Positions 35,318 through 44,114 of a stretch of DNA of 64,000 nt are shown piece after piece. The stretch is from NCBI GenBank assembly GCA_964344935.1, contig CAYFPL010000004.1:248001-312000 (forward strand), given 5' to 3'. The notes beneath the pieces are model-generated. The model saw nothing but the letters and a program-made list of their open reading frames with translations, had not been told where the DNA came from and did not search any database. This DNA comes from GCA-2731375 sp964344935 (lineage in GTDB: Bacteria; Pseudomonadota; Alphaproteobacteria; GCA-2731375). Position 1 is the stretch's first letter. Every line of letters begins with the position of its first letter. Made by a program: the position numbers and the translations under genes.

Positions 35318-36236
35318 TCTCAACCTCCACCTGTTCCCAATAGGCATCAACAGCGCCCTGGATTTCGGCGATGCGCCTTTCGTCCAGTGTTGGTTCGAAT
35401 AGGTGCGCGAAGCGCTTTTGGCTCCGCAAATAATCTTCGACCGGCAGCCGGGGGTGCGGTATCCGGTTATGAACGACTTTGCCGTCACGGAACTCCTTCA
35501 ACGGAAAAATGCCGGTGCGGACGGCCAAGCGTCCGATTTCCATTGAACGGGAGGGCTCAAACCCCCATCCCGTGGGGCAGGGGGCCAAGGTCAAGATCAT
35601 CCGTGGCCCGGGAAGATCCCGGGCCGTCTCTATCTTGCGGGCCAAGTCCAGCGGTTCCGCAGCCAGGCCCGTCGCGGCATATGACGGCCGATTGGCGGTC
35701 CATATGGCGAACAGGTCCTTCTTCCAGCCCGGCAAACCACCAATCTCGGGATCGGTGGACGTCCGGGCGCCATGGGGTGTCGTGGCGGAGGTTTGCTGCC
35801 CGGTATTGCCATAGCCTTCGTTGTCATAGCAGAGATAGATGAAGTCCAATCCGCGATCGATGGCGGCGGATGTGGCGGACAGGCCCATGCCGCTGGCGGA
35901 ACCGTCGCCGGTCAGGACCACCACCTGAAGGTCCTCATCTTCCTGCAGTTCACCGCGGGCCCGTCGGATATCCAGCGCATCGCGCACGCCTTGAGCACCG
36001 GCGGGGGCCGATGCCATGGCCGTATACAGCCACGACCCCCTGAATGGCGTGAACGGGTACACGGACAGCATGGTCATACAGCCGGCTGCGTTGACGAAAA
36101 TGGTGTTTTCGCCAAGGACGTCGCAAACTTCCCGTACTGTGCCCAGTCCACCGCACCCCGCGCACATGGCGGTTCCGGCGCCGAGAATATGGCTGCTGGG
36201 CAGATCTTTGGCGGACTTGAACTGGCTTTCTGTCAT
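35310..36236 (-). CDS. 2-oxoacid:ferredoxin oxidoreductase, beta (TPP-binding) subunit
   Basis: 308 aa. The N-terminal CAGCGG gives two of the cysteines for the cluster next to TPP (a further Cys in NAAGCMTM). The TPP/Mg motif is GDGSASGMG with the partner NEGYGNTGQQTS. The rest matches the VOR/POR beta family through the PCPTGWGF region. With the alpha and gamma-delta proteins it decarboxylates a 2-oxoacid to acyl-CoA and reduces ferredoxin. Start overlaps the alpha stop (ATGA). Which 2-oxoacid it takes cannot be fixed from sequence; branched-chain oxoacids are plausible given the amino acid dehydrogenase upstream. Confidence 0.92.
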   Translation of the reverse strand: MTESQFKSAKDLPSSHILGAGTAMCAGCGGLGTVREVCDVLGENTIFVNAAGCMTMLSVYPFTPFRGSWLYTAMASAPAGAQGVRDALDIRRARGELQEDEDLQVVVLTGDGSASGMGLSATSAAIDRGLDFIYLCYDNEGYGNTGQQTSATTPHGARTSTDPEIGGLPGWKKDLFAIWTANRPSYAATGLAAEPLDLARKIETARDLPGPRMILTLAPCPTGWGFEPSRSMEIGRLAVRTGIFPLKEFRDGKVVHNRIPHPRLPVEDYLRSQKRFAHLFEPTLDERRIAEIQGAVDAYWEQVEVENV

Positions 36237-37480
36237 GAGGCCGGCTCCCCTATCTTCGCTTCCACATGGGCGGCCGCTTGCAACTTGCGCATCTCGGTAA
36301 GTTCTGTTTCGGTATACAGCAGGCGGGAGGCGGGTGCGTGCCCCTGATCGGCTGCCGCGCGCGTATCGGCGGCGATCTGGAAGAACTCCTCGGTAACGAT
36401 ATCCCGACCGCCCAGGCCGCCGATGTAACTGAGGACCACCGGCGGTTTGCCTTGCGCGCCGAATAGTGCAGATGTGACTTCACCGTGCAGTACGCCGCCA
36501 CGGCCAGGTGCCAAATTCTGGTCGATGACCGCCAAGCCCCGCTTGCCGGCAAGCGCCGCGCGCAAGTCCGCCTCGGGGAATGGCCGCAACATGAATGGCC
36601 GGACCAACCCGACCTTCTCGCCGGCCTGGCGCAGGCGATCAACGGCGTCTTTCGCCTTGGTGGCGAATGATCCGATCATCACGAAAGAAATTTCAGCGTC
36701 GTCGTTGCGGTAGCATTCGACGCGTGGGTTGTGCCGCCCAAATGCCGATTGAAAGGCGTTTGCGGCATCGCCATAGACATCCAATGCAGCCGTTGCGGCC
36801 AAGTGGGTTTCATAGCGGAAATAGGAATATGCGCTGCCGCCAAGCACGGCGACCGCCTTGCTCGATGGATGACCGCCGCTTGGCTCGCCGGCGCCATGGC
36901 GGAAGGGGGGTAGATAATCGTCGGCGGCCGCCGCATCGGGCAGGTTGACCGGCTCGCGGGTAAAGGAAAGGCTGAAGCCGTCTAGATTGACGATGACCGG
37001 CAATCGGACCGCAGGGTCTTCCGCGACGCGATAGGCAATCATTATGGCATCGACCACCTCTTGGCAGGTGCCGCAATGAAGCTGCAGGCAACCGCTGTCC
37101 CGCGCCGCCAGGATGTCGTTGTGATCGGGATCAAGGGTTATTGGCGCGGCCAGACCGCGGGAGACGTTGATAATCACCAGGGGCACGCGCCAGCCGGCGA
37201 TGGTGTAGAGCATCTCCATGCCATAGAGCAATCCTTGGCTGGATGTGGCTGTAAATGTGCGGACCCCTGTGCTGGCCGCCGCACCGGCAGCGGTCAGCAT
37301 GGAATGCTCCGACTCGAGCATCACCATGCGGCAGTCCAGTTCGCCATTGGTAATCCATTGGGAGATGGTCTCGATAATCTCCGTTTGCGGCGTAATCGGG
37401 AACGCCGGCAAATAATCTAGGCGGGATAGTCGGGCGCCCCAGGCGGCTGCCCCGTTACCGGTCAACAAGGTCCGCGTCAT
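36233..37480 (-). CDS. 2-oxoacid:ferredoxin oxidoreductase, alpha subunit
   Basis: 415 aa. Typical PFOR/VOR alpha sequence: LTGNGAAAWGARLSRLDYLP, FPITPQTEIIETI (substrate-carboxylate region), ESEHSMLTAAGAAASTGVRT and FTATSSQGLLYGMEMLY, then a C-terminal transketolase-like domain with SFATKAKDAVDRLRQAGEKVG and LVRPFMLRPFP. It forms the substrate/TPP pyrimidine side of the active site with the beta subunit. The start codon shares ATGA with the gamma-delta stop, and its own stop overlaps the beta start in the same way, so the subunits are made in balance. Confidence 0.93.
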   Translation of the reverse strand: MTRTLLTGNGAAAWGARLSRLDYLPAFPITPQTEIIETISQWITNGELDCRMVMLESEHSMLTAAGAAASTGVRTFTATSSQGLLYGMEMLYTIAGWRVPLVIINVSRGLAAPITLDPDHNDILAARDSGCLQLHCGTCQEVVDAIMIAYRVAEDPAVRLPVIVNLDGFSLSFTREPVNLPDAAAADDYLPPFRHGAGEPSGGHPSSKAVAVLGGSAYSYFRYETHLAATAALDVYGDAANAFQSAFGRHNPRVECYRNDDAEISFVMIGSFATKAKDAVDRLRQAGEKVGLVRPFMLRPFPEADLRAALAGKRGLAVIDQNLAPGRGGVLHGEVTSALFGAQGKPPVVLSYIGGLGGRDIVTEEFFQIAADTRAAADQGHAPASRLLYTETELTEMRKLQAAAHVEAKIGEPAS

Positions 37481-38415
37481 GATGGTGCTCCCTTTGCCGC
37501 AACTGTTTCGTCGGCTTCCTGCTCGGGGATGGCGTCATAGGCGTGCCGCGGGCATTGCACGACGCAGATCATGCAGCCCTTGCAATGGTCGTAATCGACC
37601 TCCGGATACCCCGCATTGTTGATATTGATGACGCCGTCCGGGCAGGCCGTGCCGCATATCCATACGCACTTGCCGCATCGGTCTGGATCAAGCACCGGAC
37701 GCAGGCTGCGCCACAATCCGGTGCGTACTTCAACGCTGTTCGCCGTCGCATAGACATTGGGCGCTGCGATCGCCGCCGGGTCCAATTGCAAATCGATCCA
37801 GCCAGGCGTCTCGTATTCCGCGGCACTCAGTTCCGTCGTCTCTCGCACCGCGCCGGCGCCATCTTCCATTGCCTCAAAGCCAGCTTCCGCTGCTTGCAGA
37901 TTTGCTGCCAGGGCCTTGGCGCCGAGCTTCGCCGTTTCTGTATCCACCGCCGCCAACAGCGCCGGTTTTGCGACCAGGCCCGTCAACCTCGCCGCCGCGC
38001 CGGCCAGCAAGGCCGAAACATCGGGAATTTCGTTCTCGTCCGATAACTCTCCGCCGGGCAGGTTGTAGATCGGGTTGTCGACCTTGAGCCGGGCACGCCA
38101 TTCGTCGGCGGACTCGTTGCTGGCGATCACCAAAACCGTCGTCGGCATGAGTCCCGATAGAACGCCAGCGGCCGGCACCAGGAACAATGTCTCGTCCGCC
38201 ACCAGCAGCAGATCGGGAGCAACGACAGGGCCTCGTTCTTTGATCACCTGTCGGTCCGCACGCACAAAGGCAAACATGGGCGCACCGCGCCGTTCCGCAC
38301 CATATTTCGGCGCGTCTTGTACTTCCAAACCGCTTTCAAATAGTGCCGTGCCGAGCATCCGGCTGGCTGTTTTGATGCCTTGGCCGCCACGTCCGTGAAA
38401 CCGAATTCGGTACAT
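37477..38415 (-). CDS. 2-oxoacid:ferredoxin oxidoreductase, fused gamma-delta subunit
   Basis: 312 aa. The gamma part (1-185) begins RIRFHGRGGQGIKTASRMLG, the CoA-binding-type domain, with APKYGAERRGAPMFAF. A linker leads to a ferredoxin-like delta part with two four-cysteine sets, CGKCVWICGTACP and CKGCMICVVQCP, enough for two [4Fe-4S] clusters. Fusion of gamma and delta is known in VOR/POR-type enzymes. It carries electrons from the TPP site to an external ferredoxin. It is downstream of the amino acid dehydrogenase by 33 bp and overlaps the alpha start. Confidence 0.93.
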   Translation of the reverse strand: MYRIRFHGRGGQGIKTASRMLGTALFESGLEVQDAPKYGAERRGAPMFAFVRADRQVIKERGPVVAPDLLLVADETLFLVPAAGVLSGLMPTTVLVIASNESADEWRARLKVDNPIYNLPGGELSDENEIPDVSALLAGAAARLTGLVAKPALLAAVDTETAKLGAKALAANLQAAEAGFEAMEDGAGAVRETTELSAAEYETPGWIDLQLDPAAIAAPNVYATANSVEVRTGLWRSLRPVLDPDRCGKCVWICGTACPDGVININNAGYPEVDYDHCKGCMICVVQCPRHAYDAIPEQEADETVAAKGAPS

Positions 38416-38448
38416 CGCGTGCTCCTTGCCTTGGCCGCCGCGCAGAGA

Positions 38449-39570
38449 TCAGAAGATCGACCAGCGGCGGGTACCCATAGCCGCCCGAACCCTCTCTATG
38501 GCCATATCAAGCGCCGCTTGCCGCGGCGTCGTATTGCCGTCCGTGCTTCGTGTCAGCATTTCCGTGGTGTTGTGGCCTATGCGCGCAGCAATCTCGGAGA
38601 ATGCGGCAGTCTCGCCGACGCCGTGATATTCCATGGCCGCACAGATGACACCGCCCGCATTGGCAATGAAGTCGGGTAGATTCACGACGCCCCGCTCTTT
38701 CAGGCGTAATTCCGCCGCATCGGTCAGCGGAATATTGGCGCCCTGGGCCACGATGCGGGCTTGCAGTTCGTCGACGTTGTCCGCCGTCACCACATCTGGC
38801 CGGGCAGCCGGAATCCAGATATCGCAGAGGACGCCGATGACTGCATCCGGATCGCCGGCCTCGCCGCCATCAAATGTGGTAACGGTTCCGGTGTCGCGCT
38901 TGTGCGCCATCAGCGCCTGAACATCCAATCCTTCGGAATTGGCAATGGTCCCACTAGAATCCGATGCGGCCACCAACACCGCACCTTTATCGGCAAGAAA
39001 TCGCGCGGCATGGACGCCGACGGAACCGAACCCCTGTACCGCCACGCGTGCGCCGTCGAGTGATAGTTCGGCGAATGGCAGGGCTGCCTCGATTGCATGC
39101 AACAGGCCAAAGCCGGTAGCGCCAAGCTCGTCGAGGGGAATGCCACCGATTTCTTTGGGCAAACCGACGGCGCGGCCGATTTCGTCGCTTACCCAGGACA
39201 TACACTGTTCGTCAGTGCCCATGTCCGGTCCGAATATGTAGCCGCTTTCATCGCGCAACGCGCAGGCAAAGGCGCGCACCAGTTCTTCTTTCCTGGCCGC
39301 CGCCATGTGCGGATCGCCGACCAGCACGGATTTCCCGCCGCCATGGGGCAGCCCCGCCGCCGCGTTCTTCAGGGTCATGGCGCGGGCAAGCCGAAAGCAT
39401 TCTTCGATTGTCACGTCCTCGGCCATGCGCATGCCGCCGATGGAAGGTCCGGCGGCCACATTGTCAACGACCAGCGCGCCGAACAGCCCGATGCCGGGCT
39501 CGTTGACGTGGATGACCTTGTGCGGCCCGAACTCATCGTGAAAATCAAACTGTAAGTGGTTTTTTTGCAT
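38449..39570 (-). CDS. Leu/Phe/Val/Glu dehydrogenase family amino acid dehydrogenase
   Basis: 373 aa. NAD-dependent oxidative deamination of an amino acid to the 2-oxoacid. Lys68 and Lys80 (in LKNAAAGLPHGGGK) fall at the same numbers as the carboxylate-binding and catalytic lysines of leucine dehydrogenase. The Rossmann part has VAVQGFGSVG and VLVAASDSSG. The length and the shape of the motif favour a leucine- or phenylalanine-type enzyme over hexameric GDH. It is the promoter-proximal gene of the operon and presumably feeds its 2-oxoacid to the oxidoreductase encoded next. Confidence 0.9.
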   Translation of the reverse strand: MQKNHLQFDFHDEFGPHKVIHVNEPGIGLFGALVVDNVAAGPSIGGMRMAEDVTIEECFRLARAMTLKNAAAGLPHGGGKSVLVGDPHMAAARKEELVRAFACALRDESGYIFGPDMGTDEQCMSWVSDEIGRAVGLPKEIGGIPLDELGATGFGLLHAIEAALPFAELSLDGARVAVQGFGSVGVHAARFLADKGAVLVAASDSSGTIANSEGLDVQALMAHKRDTGTVTTFDGGEAGDPDAVIGVLCDIWIPAARPDVVTADNVDELQARIVAQGANIPLTDAAELRLKERGVVNLPDFIANAGGVICAAMEYHGVGETAAFSEIAARIGHNTTEMLTRSTDGNTTPRQAALDMAIERVRAAMGTRRWSIF

Positions 39571-39614
39571 TCACGTGACCTCCCCATCTGGACAAGGAAT
39601 TATGTGGCGCCACT

Positions 39615-40064
39615 TTATGGACGGAACACCGCCTCCACATGTTTGAGCAACTCTCGTTCCTTCAAGTGAACGAAATCCTTGGCGACTTCGGCGATGACGC
39701 ATTTCTTGACGCCGGGTGTCAGTTGGGACCGCAAGCTTCCCAGCGCTTTCGGCGGCGCGATGATGACGAGTTGACCGTACGACTGACGCAGATGCGCCTT
39801 GCTCAGATACTCGGCTACCTGTTTGAGCAGTTGCGTTTCTGCATGTTGATGCGCATCGGTTCGCGGTTGCATGCGCCGGCGCCCGTGACCGGATCTGTCA
39901 ACCGCTTCGCCTGGCCGATCGGCATTGATCATGCGATTGGGCAGGCTCTCGGCATTGAACTCGCCGCCCGGGACAATCGATAATTGCTTCGCTGTCCGGT
40001 CCGTTTCGAAGACCTTGGCGTGCGCGCCATCGGCCACCAATACCCATGTTTGCGATTTTTTCAC
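39615..40064 (-). CDS. Host-attachment-protein family (PF10116)
   Basis: 149 aa. The family start TWVLVADGAHAKVFETDR, the middle NADRPGEAVDRSGHGRRRMQ and the C-terminal part with LVIIAPPKALGSLRSQL and VAKDFVHLKERELLKHVE are typical of PF10116, named after a protein implicated in plant attachment in Agrobacterium, though most members are uncharacterised cytosolic proteins. It sits 44 bp upstream of the amino acid dehydrogenase on the same strand and could be the first gene of that operon, but is functionally unconnected to it as far as can be seen. Confidence 0.85.
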   Translation of the reverse strand: MKKSQTWVLVADGAHAKVFETDRTAKQLSIVPGGEFNAESLPNRMINADRPGEAVDRSGHGRRRMQPRTDAHQHAETQLLKQVAEYLSKAHLRQSYGQLVIIAPPKALGSLRSQLTPGVKKCVIAEVAKDFVHLKERELLKHVEAVFRP

Positions 40065-40284
40065 CGCACCGTTGCCCCATTTGCCATTGGCCCTTCAAGG
40101 TGCCGGAATATCAAACATTGGAATTATGAGAGGCCGTGGCGGTTCCATCCTTGATGCATATCAAATGCTTTTGGCTTTGGTTGGGGATGCGACAACAGGT
40201 CGCTATTGGCCCAATTGATAAGCTTTCCAGCCGATCATATTAGGGCGATTTGCCCTTTGAGGCAGACGCCATATATTTTCGGTC

Positions 40285-40794
40285 ATGTATGAAATTGGTG
40301 ATCGCATCGTGGTCGACGACCGCATGCAGCATTCATATGAATACGAAATCTCCGCGCCCGCTGGGGCCGATTTTGGCAGCGGATTCGAACCGTACTACAC
40401 GCCGAAGGCCATGCTGGAGATGGGGGTATTCGAGGGAAAATACTGCAATGATTGCCGGGGTGAACTTCCCGGCGTTTGGTTTGCCAACGCCAAAATATCC
40501 GATACTCCTGATCCAGCCTTGAACTTCTTCGGTATCAAAAGCCGCCAACCGTTGACGGAGTGGCGCCGCAAGGGCTGGATCATCGGACCCGATCCACGTG
40601 GCTGGTTCCAATGGTATTGCCGCTATTACCTTGGCCGTCGACTGCCGGAAGTTGACGAAATTCAGATCAAGCGGTGGCGTTCTTTCAGGCGGCACGAAGC
40701 GCAGGTGCGTGCCAATTGCGACCCCGGTGATTTGATGTGTCGGCCGCGCCAGAGGCAGGCCCTCCTGCAATGGGCTTACAATGCCCTGATTTGA
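40285..40794 (+). CDS. Conserved hypothetical protein, W/C/R-rich
   Basis: 169 aa. It belongs to a conserved but uncharacterised family known to me by its invariant core: MLEMGVFEGKYCNDCRGELP, WRRKGWIIGPDPRGWFQWYC, RYYLGRRLPEVDEIQIKRW, and a tail CRPRQRQALLQWAYNALI. The five Cys, two in C-N-D-C spacing, and many Arg/Trp suggest nucleic-acid or metal binding, but that is inference. No signal peptide. Intergenic 221 bp upstream holds nothing else recognised. Convergent with the dioxygenase gene. Confidence 0.7.
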   Translation: MYEIGDRIVVDDRMQHSYEYEISAPAGADFGSGFEPYYTPKAMLEMGVFEGKYCNDCRGELPGVWFANAKISDTPDPALNFFGIKSRQPLTEWRRKGWIIGPDPRGWFQWYCRYYLGRRLPEVDEIQIKRWRSFRRHEAQVRANCDPGDLMCRPRQRQALLQWAYNALI

Positions 40795-40818
40795 CCGGGG
40801 GAAGAAACGGCCCTGTGC

Positions 40819-41853
40819 TCATCGCGCTTTTGTACCGGGGGAATAGTAGGTGCCTTTTCCAACTTGTTTTTCTATGCCGGCATGGCCCTTGTGGACCAGA
40901 ACGCCTGGCGCCATGGGCCGGCCGTCCTCGCGTAGCCAAAGGCGCAACAGCAGTCTCTTTTGTGCCGGGTCGTCGGCGTCCTGGAACGCCGTACGGTTGT
41001 GCAGCAACAGGCAGTTGTTGGTGATGCTCAGTTCGCCCGGTTCCATCATCATCTCGAACTTCACATCAGGGCGGTTTGTGACGGCGTCCAGATAGTCCAG
41101 GGCTTCAAGTTCCATGTCGCTCAGTTGCACGTGACCTTCCTCGACGGCAAGGTCGATATAGCCGCGGATGAAAATCACCGACGGCACCCCATCGGCCATC
41201 GAAAAAATGGGTATGCGTCCCTCGGTGACCAAGGGTTCCCCAGACGCCTGCTGGCCGAAACGGTGGTGGTGATAGCCGCGGTAGAGCACTTCGATAAGTT
41301 CCGGGCGCTCATCCAAGACGATATTGTGGGCGGTGAGACCGCTGGCATAGCCACTGAGGCCCCCTGAAACCGCCGGCTGGATGCACAACATGGCCAGATG
41401 GTCACAGCGGTCGGTGTGTAACGACAGCCGTCGGCTGCTGCGATAGGCGCGCTCCTGCTTGTCCTCGCCGCCGATGCCGATTACGTCGCCGATTAAATCG
41501 CCCAGGGGGCTTTGCGAGGTGGGGCGGCCGAAATGACTGCCGAAGCCTAGATACATCAGGCGCAGGTCGTCCGCGTCGATGTCCGAGACGGGGAAACCTC
41601 GCAGTAAGACGATGCCGCGACCCCGATGTACGTCGTCACGCCAGGCCGCAACATCGTCGGCAATGGCATCCAGGGGAAAACGTGCCGGTGTGACTTCGGC
41701 GTATTCTCGGGTCTCTTTTTTCAGCGCCGCCAACCCGGCTTCCAGCGCCGCAAGATGACGGTCTTCCAGATCGATGGCGAGGTCGGCTTTGGAATTGAAG
41801 TCAGTAGCCTTCCAGGCCGCCGGGTGGTCAAAGGGCTGGATGTCTCCTTGCAT
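40819..41853 (-). CDS. TauD/TfdA-family Fe(II)/2-oxoglutarate dioxygenase
   Basis: 344 aa. The double-stranded beta-helix has the first two metal ligands in LHTDRCD (HxD) and the distal His in LLLHNRTAF, followed by the 2-oxoglutarate-binding Arg within RLLLRLWLRED. The N-terminal part DVHRGRGIVLLRGFPV is the usual TauD-like start of the core. This longer subgroup, often annotated TauD/TfdA, acts on small carboxylates, sulfonates or betaine-like compounds; the substrate is not clear. It is 140 bp downstream of the LysR gene on the same strand, a likely regulatory target. Confidence 0.88.
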   Translation of the reverse strand: MQGDIQPFDHPAAWKATDFNSKADLAIDLEDRHLAALEAGLAALKKETREYAEVTPARFPLDAIADDVAAWRDDVHRGRGIVLLRGFPVSDIDADDLRLMYLGFGSHFGRPTSQSPLGDLIGDVIGIGGEDKQERAYRSSRRLSLHTDRCDHLAMLCIQPAVSGGLSGYASGLTAHNIVLDERPELIEVLYRGYHHHRFGQQASGEPLVTEGRIPIFSMADGVPSVIFIRGYIDLAVEEGHVQLSDMELEALDYLDAVTNRPDVKFEMMMEPGELSITNNCLLLHNRTAFQDADDPAQKRLLLRLWLREDGRPMAPGVLVHKGHAGIEKQVGKGTYYSPGTKAR

Positions 41854-41992
41854 GTTGGCGTTTCCGATCTCGCAACAGTTCTCTCAGTTTCCGGAATGGT
41901 GCCGGATTTCGCCAAAGGCCCGCAAGAAGCAATTGTACAATGATGCCTTTACATCGGCCGCACGGCCCAGAATTTGTCTCAAGTCAGTCTAT

Positions 41993-42874
41993 TCACTGGG
42001 CCATCGCCTCGGCCCGGAACCAGTTGGTAAACCGTTCCACGGCCGGCCGTCGGTGTCCCTTGCGGTAGATCATGTGATAACCCTGGTTCTCGGCACTCAA
42101 AGGCTCGAACAGGGGTATCAACTCGCCGGATCCGAGTTCGTCTTCGATCCAAACGGCGACGGCTATGCCGAGGCCCTGGCCCTGGCGGATGGCTGACAAG
42201 GTGTATTCGGCCGGCAGCGTAAGGACCTGGTGGGGCAGGCGGCCGATAACGCCTAGCCTGCCTAGCCATTCCGCCACTTCGTTGGTGCCAAATTCTTCGA
42301 CCCATGGGACGTTGGCAAGATCCTCCGGTGCGTTGACGGCATACTGGGAGAGAAAGGCCCGGGACCCGACCAAGACCACATCGCTCGGTACCACTAGTTC
42401 CGCGGCCATGTCAGGCCAGTCGCCGCGCCCGAAACGGAAGGCAATGTCGTAACCAAGGTTCTCGAGATCAACCACGTCTGTCGTCGGGTTGATGACCACC
42501 GCCGTGTTCGTGCCGAGCCGATAATAAGCGTCCAATTTGGGCAACAACCAGGATGACGCGAAGGCGGGCGTCGTGGTGATCCGCAATGGCTCGGCATCGT
42601 GCTGTGCCGCCAGACGCCGGGATGCCTCGCGCAGGACTGTGAAGCCGCGGCTAAGTTCGTCGGCAAACTCTTTGCCCTCGGGTGTGACCTGCATGCCGCG
42701 GCCGGCGCGCCGCATGAGCGGCGTATCGAACCACTCTTCCAGTCGTTTGATGTGTTGCGCGATTGCGGCGTGGGTCACGTTCAATTCCCGTGCGGCCGCA
42801 CTCAATCCGCCCGTTCTTGCGGCGGCTTCGTATGCCCTCAGGGCGGCCAACGGCGGTAAATCTGAAATAGCCAT
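41993..42874 (-). CDS. LysR-family regulator, GcvA type
   Basis: 293 aa. The N-terminal helix-turn-helix has LAALRAYEAAARTGGLSAAA and ELNVTHAAIAQHIKRLEEWF, with the GcvA-like PLMRRAGRGMQVTPEG. The C-terminal effector domain carries ITTTPAFASSWLLPKLDAYY and FRFGRGDWPDMAAE, both typical of GcvA-like proteins. It probably binds the 98-bp divergent region with the DUF1127 gene and the promoter of the dioxygenase downstream. Effector unknown. A target other than the glycine cleavage genes is likely, as none are nearby. Confidence 0.9.
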   Translation of the reverse strand: MAISDLPPLAALRAYEAAARTGGLSAAARELNVTHAAIAQHIKRLEEWFDTPLMRRAGRGMQVTPEGKEFADELSRGFTVLREASRRLAAQHDAEPLRITTTPAFASSWLLPKLDAYYRLGTNTAVVINPTTDVVDLENLGYDIAFRFGRGDWPDMAAELVVPSDVVLVGSRAFLSQYAVNAPEDLANVPWVEEFGTNEVAEWLGRLGVIGRLPHQVLTLPAEYTLSAIRQGQGLGIAVAVWIEDELGSGELIPLFEPLSAENQGYHMIYRKGHRRPAVERFTNWFRAEAMAQ

Positions 42875-42972
42875 ATGTAATTCAAACTTACAAATTGGAA
42901 ATCATATTAACTCACAGAATTGGAACAAATCACCTAAAACACGAGAAAATGCTCTATGATAAGGCCGAATGT

Positions 42973-43185
42973 ATGGTCGAAAATATAATTCAAAATGACA
43001 TAATCCGCAAATGGTACCGAGCGATTCTCATGTTGGCCAATCCGATCGCCCGGTTCCGTGATCGGCGCCGGTCAAACCCGCATTTTCCCGATCTTCGCTG
43101 TCTGGATAATCATGTTCTGGGTGACATAGGCCTGGGGCGTGATTTGAAACGGGCCAGTAACCGTTCGACGCCGGAGCTATGGTAG
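42973..43185 (+). CDS. DUF1127-type small protein
   Basis: 70 aa from ATG 42973 (AAGG 9 nt upstream); an ATG at 42949 is also in frame. The C-terminal part RCLDNHVLGDIGLGRDLKRA fits the DUF1127 core (L-x-x-L-x-D-x-x-L-x-D-I-G-L-x-R). Small DUF1127 proteins in Alphaproteobacteria affect RNA turnover and phosphate or carbon metabolism. It is divergent from the LysR gene and could be regulated by it. Confidence 0.65.
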   Translation: MVENIIQNDIIRKWYRAILMLANPIARFRDRRRSNPHFPDLRCLDNHVLGDIGLGRDLKRASNRSTPELW

Positions 43186-43279
43186 ATTCTGCAGAACTGC
43201 CAATGAAATAGGCGGATACGATCCGGCCGCCGAGCAGGGGCCTTCATGACAAGCCGCGCACCTTGTGGTAGTCGATACC

Positions 43280-44011
43280 ATGTCCGCAATTTACGATACC
43301 ATTGGCGTCAACTATTCCGACTTGCGAAAACCCGACCGCCGGATTGCAGAAATCATTGCGCGGGAACTGGAACCCGCGAAGACGGTTTTGAACGTGGGCG
43401 CCGGCGCGGGTTCCTATGAGCCTGCCGGCAAAGATGTTACGGCAATCGAACCGTCCCGAGAAATGATCGGGCAACGCCGCACCGTAGCTACGTCCATACA
43501 AGGCCGTGCGGAGGATCTGCCATTTGACGACGATACTTTTGATGCTTCCATGGCGGTTTTGACGGTTCATCATTGGACCGACAAGGAGAAGGGTCTGAGT
43601 GAAATGCGCCGCGTAACGCGGGGCAGAATGGTGATATTGACCTTCGATCCTGGCCACCGGGGATTTTGGCTCGCCGACTACGTCCCCGAACTCGTAACGT
43701 TGGACGACGGCCAAATGCCGGCGATGACGGATTATGAGGCCTGGCTCGGACAGGTGGAGATATCCGCCGTCCCCATTCCCCATGACTGTACGGACGGCTT
43801 TTTGTGCGCCTATTGGCGCCGGCCCGCCGCCTACCTCGATCCAAGAATTCGGGCCGCCATCTCCAGCTTTTGGATGCTGGGTGACATTTCCCCGTCGTTG
43901 GAAAAGCTCGCCAACGATTTGGATACCGGCGCGTGGCACCAACGCTATGCCCGGCTGCTCGAACAGGATGCGTGCGACTTTGGCTACCGCCTCGTGATCT
44001 CAAAGCACTGA
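43280..44011 (+). CDS. Class I SAM-dependent methyltransferase
   Basis: 243 aa from ATG 43280 (the frame is open from 43265). Motif I is VLNVGAGAGSYEP, preceded by PDRRIAEIIARELEPAKT, and the acidic residue binding the ribose is in AIEPS. PFDDDTFDASMAVLTVHHW corresponds to motifs II/III of the Methyltransf_11 fold. It probably methylates a small molecule, since there is no RNA- or protein-binding extension. Lies about 95 bp after the DUF1127 gene. Confidence 0.85.
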   Translation: MSAIYDTIGVNYSDLRKPDRRIAEIIARELEPAKTVLNVGAGAGSYEPAGKDVTAIEPSREMIGQRRTVATSIQGRAEDLPFDDDTFDASMAVLTVHHWTDKEKGLSEMRRVTRGRMVILTFDPGHRGFWLADYVPELVTLDDGQMPAMTDYEAWLGQVEISAVPIPHDCTDGFLCAYWRRPAAYLDPRIRAAISSFWMLGDISPSLEKLANDLDTGAWHQRYARLLEQDACDFGYRLVISKH

Positions 44012-44114
44012 TCCCGCACGCTTGATCGAAGCTCGCAGCAGCGTTGGAGTGACTGTGGCCCATCGGATAAGCTCGAATGTGCGGACCCAAGGACGAGGGA
44101 TCGAGGAGAAGGTA

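Noticed and set aside
35318..35488. 57-codon N-terminal extension of the acyl-CoA synthetase
   Set aside because: It overlaps the conserved C-terminus of the beta subunit gene and lacks family similarity; the ATG at 35317 has a strong ribosome binding site.
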